A DNA stretch of 6,138 bases from Tannerella sp. (lineage in GTDB: Bacteria; Bacteroidota; Bacteroidia; Bacteroidales; Tannerellaceae). The stretch spans positions 1-6,138 of the forward strand of contig JAITHS010000205.1 of the NCBI GenBank assembly GCA_031279875.1. The letters are read 5' to 3'. A model generated the notes under the pieces. That model made no database searches and was not told where the DNA came from. It saw only the letters and a program-made list of their open reading frames with translations. The position numbers were made by a program, and so were the translations under genes. Below are positions 1 to 6,138 of the stretch, piece after piece (within the stretch, counting starts at the first letter, position 1; the number at the start of each line of letters is the position of its first letter).

Positions 1-115
1 CCACAAACACATGTCCATGCCCTCCCGAACCGATGAAAGGGTCAACGTTGATTGTTTGGCTGTTTGCCGTCATTGCAATCATCAGCGCAACAATCCAAAA
101 AGATAGTTTCTTCAT
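1..115 (-). CDS. GH92-family alpha-mannosidase, N-terminal fragment (runs off left edge)
   Basis: Too short for routine ORF calling, but readable on the minus strand from ATG at 115-113. The 38 visible residues start with a Sec signal peptide: MKK, a hydrophobic core LSFWIVALMIAMTA, then a likely signal peptidase I site after A17-N18-S19. There is no lipobox cysteine, so a periplasmic or secreted soluble protein is expected. It is followed at once by V24-DPFIGSGGHGHVFV, which matches the highly conserved start of the GH92 mature domain (usual form VNPFIGTGGHGHTFPGA). GH92 enzymes are calcium-dependent exo-acting alpha-mannosidases, common in Bacteroidetes and often acting on N-glycans or yeast mannan. 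The linkage cannot be judged because the catalytic part is outside the window. A well-placed promoter lies just upstream (138-168). The family call rests on one motif, but it is a very distinctive one. Confidence 0.85.
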   Translation of the reverse strand, partial: MKKLSFWIVALMIAMTANSQTINVDPFIGSGGHGHVFV

Positions 116-137
116 AAAAATAACTTAAATAAAAGTG

Positions 138-168
138 CAAAGATAAAACATTTGTGTGTTATCTCAAA
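138..168 (-). promoter_or_regulatory. Bacteroidetes-type promoter for the GH92 gene
   Basis: Read on the minus strand, TTTG (168-165) is followed after exactly 19 bp by TATCTTTG (145-138). This fits the known Bacteroidetes consensus of a -33 TTTG and a -7 TAnnTTTG. Transcription would start around 130-135, giving a leader of only about 15-20 nt before the ATG at 115. There is no obvious Shine-Dalgarno, only A/T-rich sequence, as is usual in this phylum. The element overlaps the opposite promoter at 151-183. Confidence 0.75.
141..164. repeat. Short inverted repeat in the divergent promoter region
   Basis: AGATAA (141-146) and TTATCT (159-164) form a perfect 6-bp inverted repeat with a 12-bp spacer. 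The dyad centre lies between 152 and 153, near the middle of the overlapping promoters. The left arm covers part of the GH92 -7 box and the right arm falls in the spacers of both promoters. It could be an operator for a dimeric regulator, but the arms are short and A/T-rich, so chance is possible. Confidence 0.3.
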
Positions 169-183
169 AAAAACGTACCTTTG
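151..183 (+). promoter_or_regulatory. Bacteroidetes-type promoter for the RDD gene
   Basis: TTTG at 151-154 and TACCTTTG at 176-183 match the -33 TTTG and -7 TAnnTTTG consensus, with a 21-bp spacer that is slightly longer than optimal but within the known range. The transcription start should lie near 188-191, leaving a leader of roughly 10-13 nt before the ATG at 201. The -33 box lies inside the spacer of the opposing GH92 promoter. Confidence 0.7.
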
Positions 184-200
184 CAGTTTAATAATCGCTT

Positions 201-929
201 ATGGCTGAATCAAAAATCATTACAAGTCAGTTTGTTGAGATAGAACAGACACCGACAGGCGTCGGTGAACGGATTTTTGCGCGTATCATCGATCTAATCG
301 TTATTGCTGTTTACGTTTTTGGGATGTCTTACTTTGTTATTGAGACAAATATCACGTATTCACTGGGCAATGAATGGGGCATTGTCGTAACGTTCATGCT
401 GTTTTTGCCGGCAGTATTTTATTCGTTTCTTTTTGAGACGTTTAATCGCGGCAGGTCGGTGGGAAAGATGATATTCGGTTTGCGCGTCGTGATGCGCGAC
501 GGCACGACACCTTCACTCGGAGCTAATTTTATGCGCTGGATATTGCTCTTACTCGATTTCTGGTGCGCACAAGTAGGACTTTTTGTTATGCTTGTAAACC
601 GTTATAATCAGCGCACGGGAGACATTGCCGCAGGAACGGTTGTTATAAAAGAACGTGATTATCATCGCATTAACGTTTCGCTCGATGAATTTGACCATTT
701 GAGGCGCAACTATCATCCCTTTTATCCGCAAGCCGAAAACCTGTCATTAGAGCAGGTAAACACTATCAATGAGGCTCTTATGCGCTATGATGACCGTCGT
801 CGGCAACGCATAAAGGCATTGTCGGACAAAGTATCGGAATTTCTTAAACTATCTTACACTATCGATGACGAAACTTTTCTTCGCACCTTATTGCGTGATT
901 ATCAATATTATGCGTTAGAAGAGATATAA
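201..929 (+). CDS. RDD-family inner-membrane protein
   Basis: A 242-residue protein of the RDD family (small multi-span membrane proteins of mostly unknown function; some bacterial members have been linked to ion transport). Three hydrophobic segments are visible at about residues 29-47, 60-78 and 113-132. Family hallmarks are the GERIFARIIDLIV start of helix 1 (R28, D31), the basic/glycine loop FNRGRSVGKMIFGLRVV at 81-97, R112 and D119 around helix 3, and the NQRTGDIAAGTVV segment with D141. After about residue 150 comes a charged, probably cytoplasmic tail of about 90 residues, rich in Arg, Asp and Leu and likely helical. ATG 201 is chosen because it is the first ATG behind a good promoter and starts just before the domain; no strong Shine-Dalgarno is present. 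From memory, Bacteroidetes proteins with this architecture usually sit beside spoIIM/MoxR/DUF58 genes, none of which are here. The gene ends 70 bp before the glycogen synthase, so read-through is possible, but no function in glycogen metabolism can be claimed. Confidence 0.9.
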   Translation: MAESKIITSQFVEIEQTPTGVGERIFARIIDLIVIAVYVFGMSYFVIETNITYSLGNEWGIVVTFMLFLPAVFYSFLFETFNRGRSVGKMIFGLRVVMRDGTTPSLGANFMRWILLLLDFWCAQVGLFVMLVNRYNQRTGDIAAGTVVIKERDYHRINVSLDEFDHLRRNYHPFYPQAENLSLEQVNTINEALMRYDDRRRQRIKALSDKVSEFLKLSYTIDDETFLRTLLRDYQYYALEEI

Positions 930-945
930 ATTATGTATAAAAAAT

Positions 946-976
946 TTTGTAAATTTAATTTAAAGTATTATTTTTG
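946..976 (+). promoter_or_regulatory. Bacteroidetes-type promoter for the glycogen operon
   Basis: TTTG at 946-949 and TATTTTTG at 969-976 are separated by exactly 19 bp and match the -33 TTTG and -7 TAnnTTTG consensus fully. The transcription start is expected near 981-984, giving a leader of about 16-20 nt before ATG 1000. The surrounding 930-999 gap is very A/T-rich. No hairpin plus T-run terminator for the upstream RDD gene is visible in it, so the operon may also receive read-through transcripts. Confidence 0.75.
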
Positions 977-999
977 CGGCTTCAAAAATAAGAAAAAGG

Positions 1000-2649
1000 A
1001 TGATAAAGCCTGATTATATTTTCGAAAGCAGTTGGGAAGTTTGCAACAAAGTGGGAGGAATCTACACCGTACTGGCTTCCAAAGCTTACACATTGAAACA
1101 GCAATTCCATGACAACATCATTTTCATCGGACCAGACACGTGCAGCACAAATCCGGTTGATTTTGAGGAAGATGATGCTTTGTTTAAGGATTGGAAAAGT
1201 GCCGTCCCCGCCGGTTTGAAAGTTAAAACAGGGCGCTGGCTGACACCGGGCAAGCCGATAGCGTTGCTGCTCGACTTCAAACAATTGTTTGACGCACGTA
1301 ACAGCCTCTACTACGAGATGTGGGACTGCTATGGCGTTAATTCGTCGTCGGCTTTCGGCGACTATGACGAATCGTGCATCTTTGCTTTCTCGACAGGGCT
1401 TGCGATAGAGAGTTTCGTGAGATATTACAAGATTGAAAATCAGCGTCTTGTAGCCGTTTTTAACGAATGGACGCTCGGTATGGGCGCTCTATGGCTGCAA
1501 AAACATTTGCCCGAAGCGGCGACGATGTTTGTTACCCACGCCACGACCATCGGACGCTCAATAGCGTGTAACAACAAGCCGCTCTACAGCCATTTGGACG
1601 CCTACGACGGCGACCGTATGGCGGAAGAACTGCACGTTGAAGCCAAGCACTCGCTCGAAAAGCAAACAGCCAAACACGTCGATTGCTTCGCAACGGTGAG
1701 CGACATTACCGCCCTCGAATGCGTCAAACTGCTCGACCGAAAGCCCGACATCGTTACTCCCAACGGCTTTGAAACAGTATTTGTACCCAAAGACAAAGAA
1801 TACGACCGTCAACGCTCCGACGCCCGCAAGACGCTCGCCGACATTACCGCCAAACTGACCGGCTATCCCGTTGCCGACGACGCCTTTTTCGTCGCTACAA
1901 GCGGACGCTATGAGTATCGAAACAAAGGGATAGACATTTTTATCGACACAATAAACCGTTTGAGAACAACAGCTCTTTCTCGCGAAATTGTAGCCTTTAT
2001 AATGATTCCGGCATGGGTTTATGCTCCGCGAGCCGATCTTAAATATCTCATCGACAATGATATAACCGACGCCAAACCATTACAGACGCCGTTTATAACC
2101 CATTACCTTAATAATATGAGCGACGACAGGATTATCAACTTCATCCTTTCGTCGGGCTTTACAAACACGGCTGCCGACAGGACGAGGATTATCTTCGTGC
2201 CATGCTATCTTAACGGACGCGACCAAATATTTAACCGCCCGTATTACGACTTGCTTACAGGCATGGACGCGACCGTTTTTGCATCATACTACGAGCCGTG
2301 GGGTTATACCCCGCTCGAAAGCGTTACTTTCGGCGTGCCGACCGTTACTACCAACCTCGCAGGGTTCGGACTGTGGGCGAAGACGCAAATTTCAGGCACC
2401 GACATCCGACAAGGCGTCGCCGTTGTAGAACGTACCGACGACAACTATTTCGACGTCGTCAAAAACGTTTCACATCATCTGACAGTAATGATGACATCAG
2501 GAAATACCGACATCATACGTCAAAACTGCTTCAAAGTCGCTAACAAAGCCGAATGGAGCAAATTTATCGCATACTATAACGAAGCCTTCGACATAGCGCT
2601 CGTTAATGCACAAAAAAGAACAGAAAATAATAATATGATTAAAAGATGA
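1000..2649 (+). CDS. Glycogen synthase, GT3 (eukaryotic-like) family
   Basis: A 549-residue GT-B glycosyltransferase that adds glucose from a nucleotide sugar to the non-reducing end of alpha-1,4-glucan in the cytoplasm. It resembles eukaryotic GYS/Gsy2 (GT3) rather than the usual bacterial GlgA (GT5). Matching blocks in order are: [16 protein letters not shown] (10-25) with the K17-VGG donor-site loop; THATTIGR with H180; [10 protein letters not shown] (247-256); [10 protein letters not shown] (301-310) with the donor-phosphate residues R303 and K309; and [11 protein letters not shown] (430-440) with the E432/E440 pair of the E-x7-E retaining motif. The C-terminal region (about 490-549) lacks the arginine-rich helix that binds glucose-6-phosphate in eukaryotic enzymes, and the phosphorylated tails are absent. 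ATG 1000 follows A/G-rich AGAAAAAGG and places the N-terminal motif as in homologues. The stop overlaps the glgP start (ATGA). GT3 enzymes characterised in eukaryotes use UDP-glucose; donor preference here is inferred only. Confidence 0.93.
   Translation: MIKPDYIFESSWEVCNKVGGIYTVLASKAYTLKQQFHDNIIFIGPDTCSTNPVDFEEDDALFKDWKSAVPAGLKVKTGRWLTPGKPIALLLDFKQLFDARNSLYYEMWDCYGVNSSSAFGDYDESCIFAFSTGLAIESFVRYYKIENQRLVAVFNEWTLGMGALWLQKHLPEAATMFVTHATTIGRSIACNNKPLYSHLDAYDGDRMAEELHVEAKHSLEKQTAKHVDCFATVSDITALECVKLLDRKPDIVTPNGFETVFVPKDKEYDRQRSDARKTLADITAKLTGYPVADDAFFVATSGRYEYRNKGIDIFIDTINRLRTTALSREIVAFIMIPAWVYAPRADLKYLIDNDITDAKPLQTPFITHYLNNMSDDRIINFILSSGFTNTAADRTRIIFVPCYLNGRDQIFNRPYYDLLTGMDATVFASYYEPWGYTPLESVTFGVPTVTTNLAGFGLWAKTQISGTDIRQGVAVVERTDDNYFDVVKNVSHHLTVMMTSGNTDIIRQNCFKVANKAEWSKFIAYYNEAFDIALVNAQKRTENNNMIKR
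2646..2649 (+). other. ATGA start/stop overlap coupling synthase and glgP
   Basis: The glgP ATG (2646-2648) overlaps the synthase TGA (2647-2649). Such overlaps normally mean co-transcription and translational coupling by re-initiation. Upstream of the ATG there is only A-rich sequence (TTAAAAG) without a convincing Shine-Dalgarno, which fits dependence on ribosomes terminating on the synthase frame. Confidence 0.85.
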
Positions 2650-5210
2650 AAATTCCAACAACAAATTCAAACGACAGCATCTGGAAAGATGTTTATACCT
2701 ACGCCCGCTTGCCGGAGCAGTTAGAAATATTGAACGAAATAGCCAACAACCTCTGGTGGGTATGGAACCACGAAGGCGCCAAACTTTTCGGCGAGTTAGC
2801 CCCCAAACTGTGGAAGCAGACGGAAGGCAATCCCGTCGCGCTCCTGCAAAGGCTGTCGAGCAAACGTATCAAAGAGATAATTGCCGATGATAAACTTTTA
2901 GCAAAAATTTCATACGTTTACAACCTCTATAAGGCATATATCGACGTAAAACCCGACTGTACGCGCCCATCAGTGGCATATTTCAGTATGGAATACGGCT
3001 TGACAAACATACTCAAAATATATTCCGGCGGTCTCGGTATCCTTGCCGGAGACTATCTCAAAGAAGCCTCCGACTGCAATATCAACCTCACGGCGGTAGG
3101 TTTTCTATATCGCTACGGCTATTTCACACAGTCGCTTTCGATGGACGGACAGCAGATAGCCAACTATGAAGCGCAAGATTTTACCGCCCTGCCGCTAACG
3201 CAAATAATGGATGCCGACGGAACACCGATGCTGCTCGAAGTGCCGTTTCAAGACCACCTCGTCTATGCTCACATCTGGAAAGTAAACGTCGGACGCATCC
3301 CGCTATATCTTATGGATACCGATATCCACGAAAACAGCGAGTGGGACAGACCTATCACCCACCAACTTTACGGCGGAGACTGGGAAAACCGTATGAAACA
3401 GGAGTATCTGCTCGGTATAGGCGGTATCCTGCTGCTCGAAAAACTCGGTATCAAAACGCAGGTTTATCACTGCAACGAAGGTCATGCCGCTCTTATCAAC
3501 GCCCAACGCCTCGCCGATTATATCCGTAAAGACAAACTCGAATTTAATGAAGCGCTCGAAATGGTGCGGGCATCGTCGCTTTACACCGTTCATACCCCCG
3601 TACCTGCCGGACATGACTATTTCGACGAATCGCTTTTCGGCAAATATATGGGTCATTTTCCCCAAAAACTCGGTATCACGTGGCAAGAGTTTATCGACAT
3701 GGGACGCACATGTCCGGGCAGCGCAGAGAAATTCTGCATGAGTACTTTCGCCCTCAATACGTGTCAGGAAGCCAACGGCGTCAGTCAGTTACACGGCAAG
3801 GTGTCGCGCAACATGTTTGCGTCGCTGTGGAAAGGCTATTTTCCCGACGAACTGCATGTAGGATACGTTACTAACGGCGTTCATCTGCCGACGTGGATGG
3901 CTACGGAGTGGAAAATTTTCCTCAAAGATAAGTTCTCAAAAGATGTTTTTTCAGACCAGTCAAACAAAGACATCTGGGCAGATATTCAGCACGTTCCCGA
4001 TGCCGAGATTTGGAATATTCGCAAAGCGCTGAAAAACAAACTCATAGAGTATATTAAAACACAATATACCGAAAACTGGCTTAAAAATCAGGGCGACCCT
4101 TCAAAAGTCGTTACCGTTCTCGACCGTATCAATCCTAACGCGCTGATTTTCGGCTTCGGACGCAGATTTGCAACCTACAAACGCGCTCATCTGCTCTTTA
4201 CCAACCTCGACAGATTACAGAAAATCGTTAATAATGAGGATTATCCCGTTCTGTTTGTCTTTACCGGCAAGGCACATCCTGCCGACGGCGGCGGTCAGGG
4301 ACTTATCAAACATATCGTTGAAATATCCCGCCGACCGGAGTTTCTGGGCAAAATTATCTTCCTCGAAAACTATGACATGCGCCTCGCACGACGCTTGATT
4401 TCAGGCGTTGACGTATGGATTAATACTCCGACACGTCCGCTCGAAGCTTCCGGCACATCAGGCGAAAAAGCGGAGATGAACGGCGTCTTAAACCTCTCGG
4501 TATTAGACGGTTGGTGGTATGAAGGCTACCGCGAAGGCGCAGGCTGGGCGCTGACCGAAAAACGCACCTACGATAACCAGCAATATCAAGACCAACTTGA
4601 TGCCGCTACTATCTATCATCTGCTTGAAGATGAGATAATTCCGCTTTATTACGCCAAAAACAACAAGGGCTATTCGCCCGAATGGGTGCAGTATATCAAA
4701 AACTCAATGTCGCAGATAGCGCCCGACTACACGATGAAGCGTATGATGGATGATTATTTTGCACGCTTCTACAACAAATTGGCTGCCCGTGCGGCATCGC
4801 TTGCAAACAACGGTAACGCCATTGCACGCAGCATAGCGGAGTGGAAAAAAGAAGTCGCAGAGCATTGGGACTCGTTTACGGTCGAAGCAGTTACTTTCGG
4901 CGGCAATTCGTTTCAAACAATAGTCGGCGAAGACTACGCAATAGAAATAATCATAAACCGCAACGACCTCAAAAGCGCTCTGGGTATCGACCTCGTTTAT
5001 GCACGCGAAAATCCTGAAAATCATAACATTGAGTTTGTGTTTTCGGAACCGTTCGAGTTGAAGAAAACAGTCGGCTCAACGCTCCATTTCGCGATACGCC
5101 ACACAGCAGCAGAGTTCGGACGCCTCAAAATCGGCTTCCGCGTCTATCCTTACAACGCCGCCCTTCCACACCGTATGGACTTCGCTTATGTAAGGTGGAT
5201 ACAGGGGTAG
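2646..5210 (+). CDS. glgP: Alpha-glucan (glycogen/starch) phosphorylase, GT35, DUF3417 type
   Basis: An 854-residue PLP-dependent cytoplasmic enzyme that splits terminal alpha-1,4 bonds of glycogen or maltodextrin with phosphate, giving glucose-1-phosphate. It belongs to the TIGR02094 branch, with an N-terminal DUF3417 domain at about residues 15-110 ([20 protein letters not shown] is typical). Visible motifs are [12 protein letters not shown] (about 108-119), [18 protein letters not shown] starting at Y126 (glycine-rich active-site loop), [10 protein letters not shown] (H275-H280 region), [12 protein letters not shown] with H316 and H323, [16 protein letters not shown] (about 501-516), and [14 protein letters not shown], where K608 is the expected Schiff-base lysine for PLP. 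The last roughly 115 residues form the beta-rich C-terminal extension normal for Bacteroidetes members, ending in FAYVRW. The length is typical and all core motifs are intact. It is coupled to the synthase by an ATGA overlap. Its end faces a minus-strand gene 19 bp away, with no clear terminator between them. Confidence 0.96.
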   Translation: MKIPTTNSNDSIWKDVYTYARLPEQLEILNEIANNLWWVWNHEGAKLFGELAPKLWKQTEGNPVALLQRLSSKRIKEIIADDKLLAKISYVYNLYKAYIDVKPDCTRPSVAYFSMEYGLTNILKIYSGGLGILAGDYLKEASDCNINLTAVGFLYRYGYFTQSLSMDGQQIANYEAQDFTALPLTQIMDADGTPMLLEVPFQDHLVYAHIWKVNVGRIPLYLMDTDIHENSEWDRPITHQLYGGDWENRMKQEYLLGIGGILLLEKLGIKTQVYHCNEGHAALINAQRLADYIRKDKLEFNEALEMVRASSLYTVHTPVPAGHDYFDESLFGKYMGHFPQKLGITWQEFIDMGRTCPGSAEKFCMSTFALNTCQEANGVSQLHGKVSRNMFASLWKGYFPDELHVGYVTNGVHLPTWMATEWKIFLKDKFSKDVFSDQSNKDIWADIQHVPDAEIWNIRKALKNKLIEYIKTQYTENWLKNQGDPSKVVTVLDRINPNALIFGFGRRFATYKRAHLLFTNLDRLQKIVNNEDYPVLFVFTGKAHPADGGGQGLIKHIVEISRRPEFLGKIIFLENYDMRLARRLISGVDVWINTPTRPLEASGTSGEKAEMNGVLNLSVLDGWWYEGYREGAGWALTEKRTYDNQQYQDQLDAATIYHLLEDEIIPLYYAKNNKGYSPEWVQYIKNSMSQIAPDYTMKRMMDDYFARFYNKLAARAASLANNGNAIARSIAEWKKEVAEHWDSFTVEAVTFGGNSFQTIVGEDYAIEIIINRNDLKSALGIDLVYARENPENHNIEFVFSEPFELKKTVGSTLHFAIRHTAAEFGRLKIGFRVYPYNAALPHRMDFAYVRWIQG

Positions 5211-5229
5211 GTTAATAGGTACCACGTCA
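5211..5229. other. 19-bp convergent junction without visible terminator
   Basis: The stop codons of glgP (plus) and the glycosidase (minus) are separated by 19 bp. The gap contains GGTACC (5218-5223) but no stable GC-rich stem followed by a T-run on either strand. Termination must be Rho-dependent, lie inside the opposite gene, or use a signal I cannot recognise. Confidence 0.6.
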
Positions 5230-6138
5230 TTACTTCTCGTAAAATTTCAGATTGACGGGGCCAAGGAGACCGGATATGCGAAGGAGAGTATCGGCGCCGG
5301 AGGCGTCAAACTTTTCTATGTTGGTGCGTGTGAAACGCTTATCGGGCGGCAGTTTGCCGTCGCCTATCAAACGGTTTGGCCATAGGTTGTAAACATCTAT
5401 TTCGAGGCTATTGGCACCTTTGCGGATAGCGTCTGTAATATTCAGTATGTAAGGTGGTTGCCACAGCAAACCGTCTATCTGCTTCCCGTTGAGCCTCACC
5501 ATCGCCATTTCGTGCAGATTGCCAAGGTCAAGAACGATATTTCGACTGCTGCGCTCTCGGCCTGTTAATGTGAATGTTGCGGAATAAGTTACTTTGCCTG
5601 AATAGTATCTGATATTTTCTTCACTGAAATCGGTCAGCGATTTAAGTTCTTCTGTTTCAATAGTTTCCGGCGTGCCCATCTGTGGGGTGAAGCGGAGAGT
5701 CCATTTGGGAGAAAGGGGTTTTGAAGAAGAAAGAATTAACGGACTAACAGTTTTTTTTGCGGCTATTGAGGGAATAGTTTTGCTAAATACCACAAACACA
5801 GAGCCTTCCGGGATTAGTTCGAGCGCGACTATGGTGCGCCCGTTTTCCTCTTTGTAATTGCTGACAGCTGAAATCTCGCCCGTAACAGGGTTCCATAGTG
5901 AAGGTTTGCTGCCTGCGGGAACGCGAAAACTGCATTCCACGCTTTCATAACGGTCAGGCAGGTCGGTAAGATAGCGATATTCGGTATCATTGATGCCTTT
6001 GCGTGCAAATCGATTGACCACCAAGTATATATCGGCATTTGCCGCCTTACGGTGAATATAATCGAGTTTTGTTTGCGGGTCTTTGCTGTCGAAAACAAAA
6101 TCAGGCTTTAAAGACATTCCGGAAAGAACGTTGCCAAG
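5230..6138 (-). CDS. Large secreted glycoside hydrolase (GH106-like alpha-L-rhamnosidase or related), C-terminal fragment
   Basis: 302 codons of the 3' end are visible. The frame stays open to the right edge, so the ATG at 6117-6115 is internal: the residues LGNVLSG precede it, and the sequence reads as mid-protein linker (SGMSLKPDF) without a signal peptide. Three parts can be read. IHRKAANADIYLVVNR (6057-6010) and LWNPVTGE (5898-5875) belong to the beta-sandwich that follows the catalytic barrel in this group. EGSVFVVF closes that domain. A GH2-type sugar-binding jelly roll spans roughly 5607-5359, with YSGKVTYSATF, LDLGNLHEMAMVRLNGK and a W-PPY segment, then NLWPNRLIGD and a terminal SGLLGPVNL. 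This arrangement is typical of Bacteroidetes GH106 alpha-L-rhamnosidases and related GH2-like proteins that act on plant pectin or other glycans. The catalytic residues lie outside the window, so the exact substrate is uncertain. The stop is TAA at 5232-5230. Confidence 0.8.
   Translation of the reverse strand, partial: LGNVLSGMSLKPDFVFDSKDPQTKLDYIHRKAANADIYLVVNRFARKGINDTEYRYLTDLPDRYESVECSFRVPAGSKPSLWNPVTGEISAVSNYKEENGRTIVALELIPEGSVFVVFSKTIPSIAAKKTVSPLILSSSKPLSPKWTLRFTPQMGTPETIETEELKSLTDFSEENIRYYSGKVTYSATFTLTGRERSSRNIVLDLGNLHEMAMVRLNGKQIDGLLWQPPYILNITDAIRKGANSLEIDVYNLWPNRLIGDGKLPPDKRFTRTNIEKFDASGADTLLRISGLLGPVNLKFYEK

Noticed and set aside
250..267. Perfect 7-bp stem with 4-nt loop (CACCGAC-AGGC-GTCGGTG) inside the early RDD coding region.
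   Set aside because: It encodes ordinary family residues just before helix 1, has no T-run, and one or two such stems are expected by chance in 6 kb. It might mildly affect translation but does not support a regulatory call.
930..999. Possible intrinsic terminator or small RNA between the RDD gene and the synthase.
   Set aside because: Only A/T-rich runs without a stable GC stem are seen; the consensus promoter explains the segment better.
982..1284. 100-codon minus-strand open frame overlapping the synthase start and its promoter.
   Set aside because: It is antisense to the conserved N-terminal synthase motif and shows no protein family features.
2298..2543. 81-codon plus-strand frame, rich in arginine, inside the synthase.
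   Set aside because: It is an out-of-frame reading of the conserved E-x7-E region; its arginine richness reflects the shifted codons.
3303..3686. 127-codon open frame on the minus strand inside glgP.
   Set aside because: It lies fully antisense to strongly conserved phosphorylase sequence, has no recognisable domain, and is explained by the codon use of the sense gene.
6115..6117. ATG as a possible true start of the right-hand glycosidase (295 aa).
   Set aside because: The frame is open upstream to the window edge, no promoter or signal peptide precedes it, and the sequence starts in the middle of a domain known from much longer enzymes.

Overview
The window looks like chromosome from a Bacteroidales-type member of the Bacteroidota. 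Four things point that way. The promoters fit the Bacteroidetes housekeeping pattern (TTTG about 19-21 bp before TAnnTTTG). Start codons lack strong Shine-Dalgarno sequences and have A/T-rich upstream regions. A eukaryote-like GT3 glycogen synthase is paired with a DUF3417/TIGR02094-type glucan phosphorylase. Secreted GH92 and GH106/GH2-like glycosidases flank the pair. I cannot name a genus from the sequence alone.

Layout. Positions 1-115 (minus) hold the first 38 codons of a secreted GH92-type alpha-mannosidase that continues beyond the left edge. An 85-bp divergent intergenic region (116-200) carries two overlapping, oppositely directed promoters and a small inverted repeat centred between them. 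Positions 201-929 (plus) encode an RDD-family membrane protein. A 70-bp gap (930-999) contains a third well-matched promoter. Positions 1000-2649 (plus) encode a GT3-type glycogen synthase. It overlaps, through ATGA, the glucan phosphorylase gene glgP at 2646-5210 (plus). After a 19-bp convergent gap, 5230-6138 (minus) is the C-terminal part of a large glycoside hydrolase (GH106-like alpha-L-rhamnosidase or related, with a GH2-type sugar-binding jelly roll) whose start lies beyond the right edge.

How they work together. The synthase and phosphorylase form a compact two-gene operon for building and mobilising intracellular glycogen. The synthase extends alpha-1,4-glucan from a nucleotide sugar, and the phosphorylase releases glucose-1-phosphate. 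Branching, debranching and nucleotide-sugar synthesis genes are not in the window. The flanking secreted hydrolases suggest a glycan-foraging lifestyle but belong to separate transcription units. The RDD protein may be co-transcribed with the glycogen genes by read-through, but the operon has its own promoter and no functional link can be shown.

No clearly novel system is visible. The most interesting details are the interleaved divergent promoters, the apparent loss of the eukaryotic arginine-rich glucose-6-phosphate sensor in the synthase, and the translational coupling of opposing enzymes.
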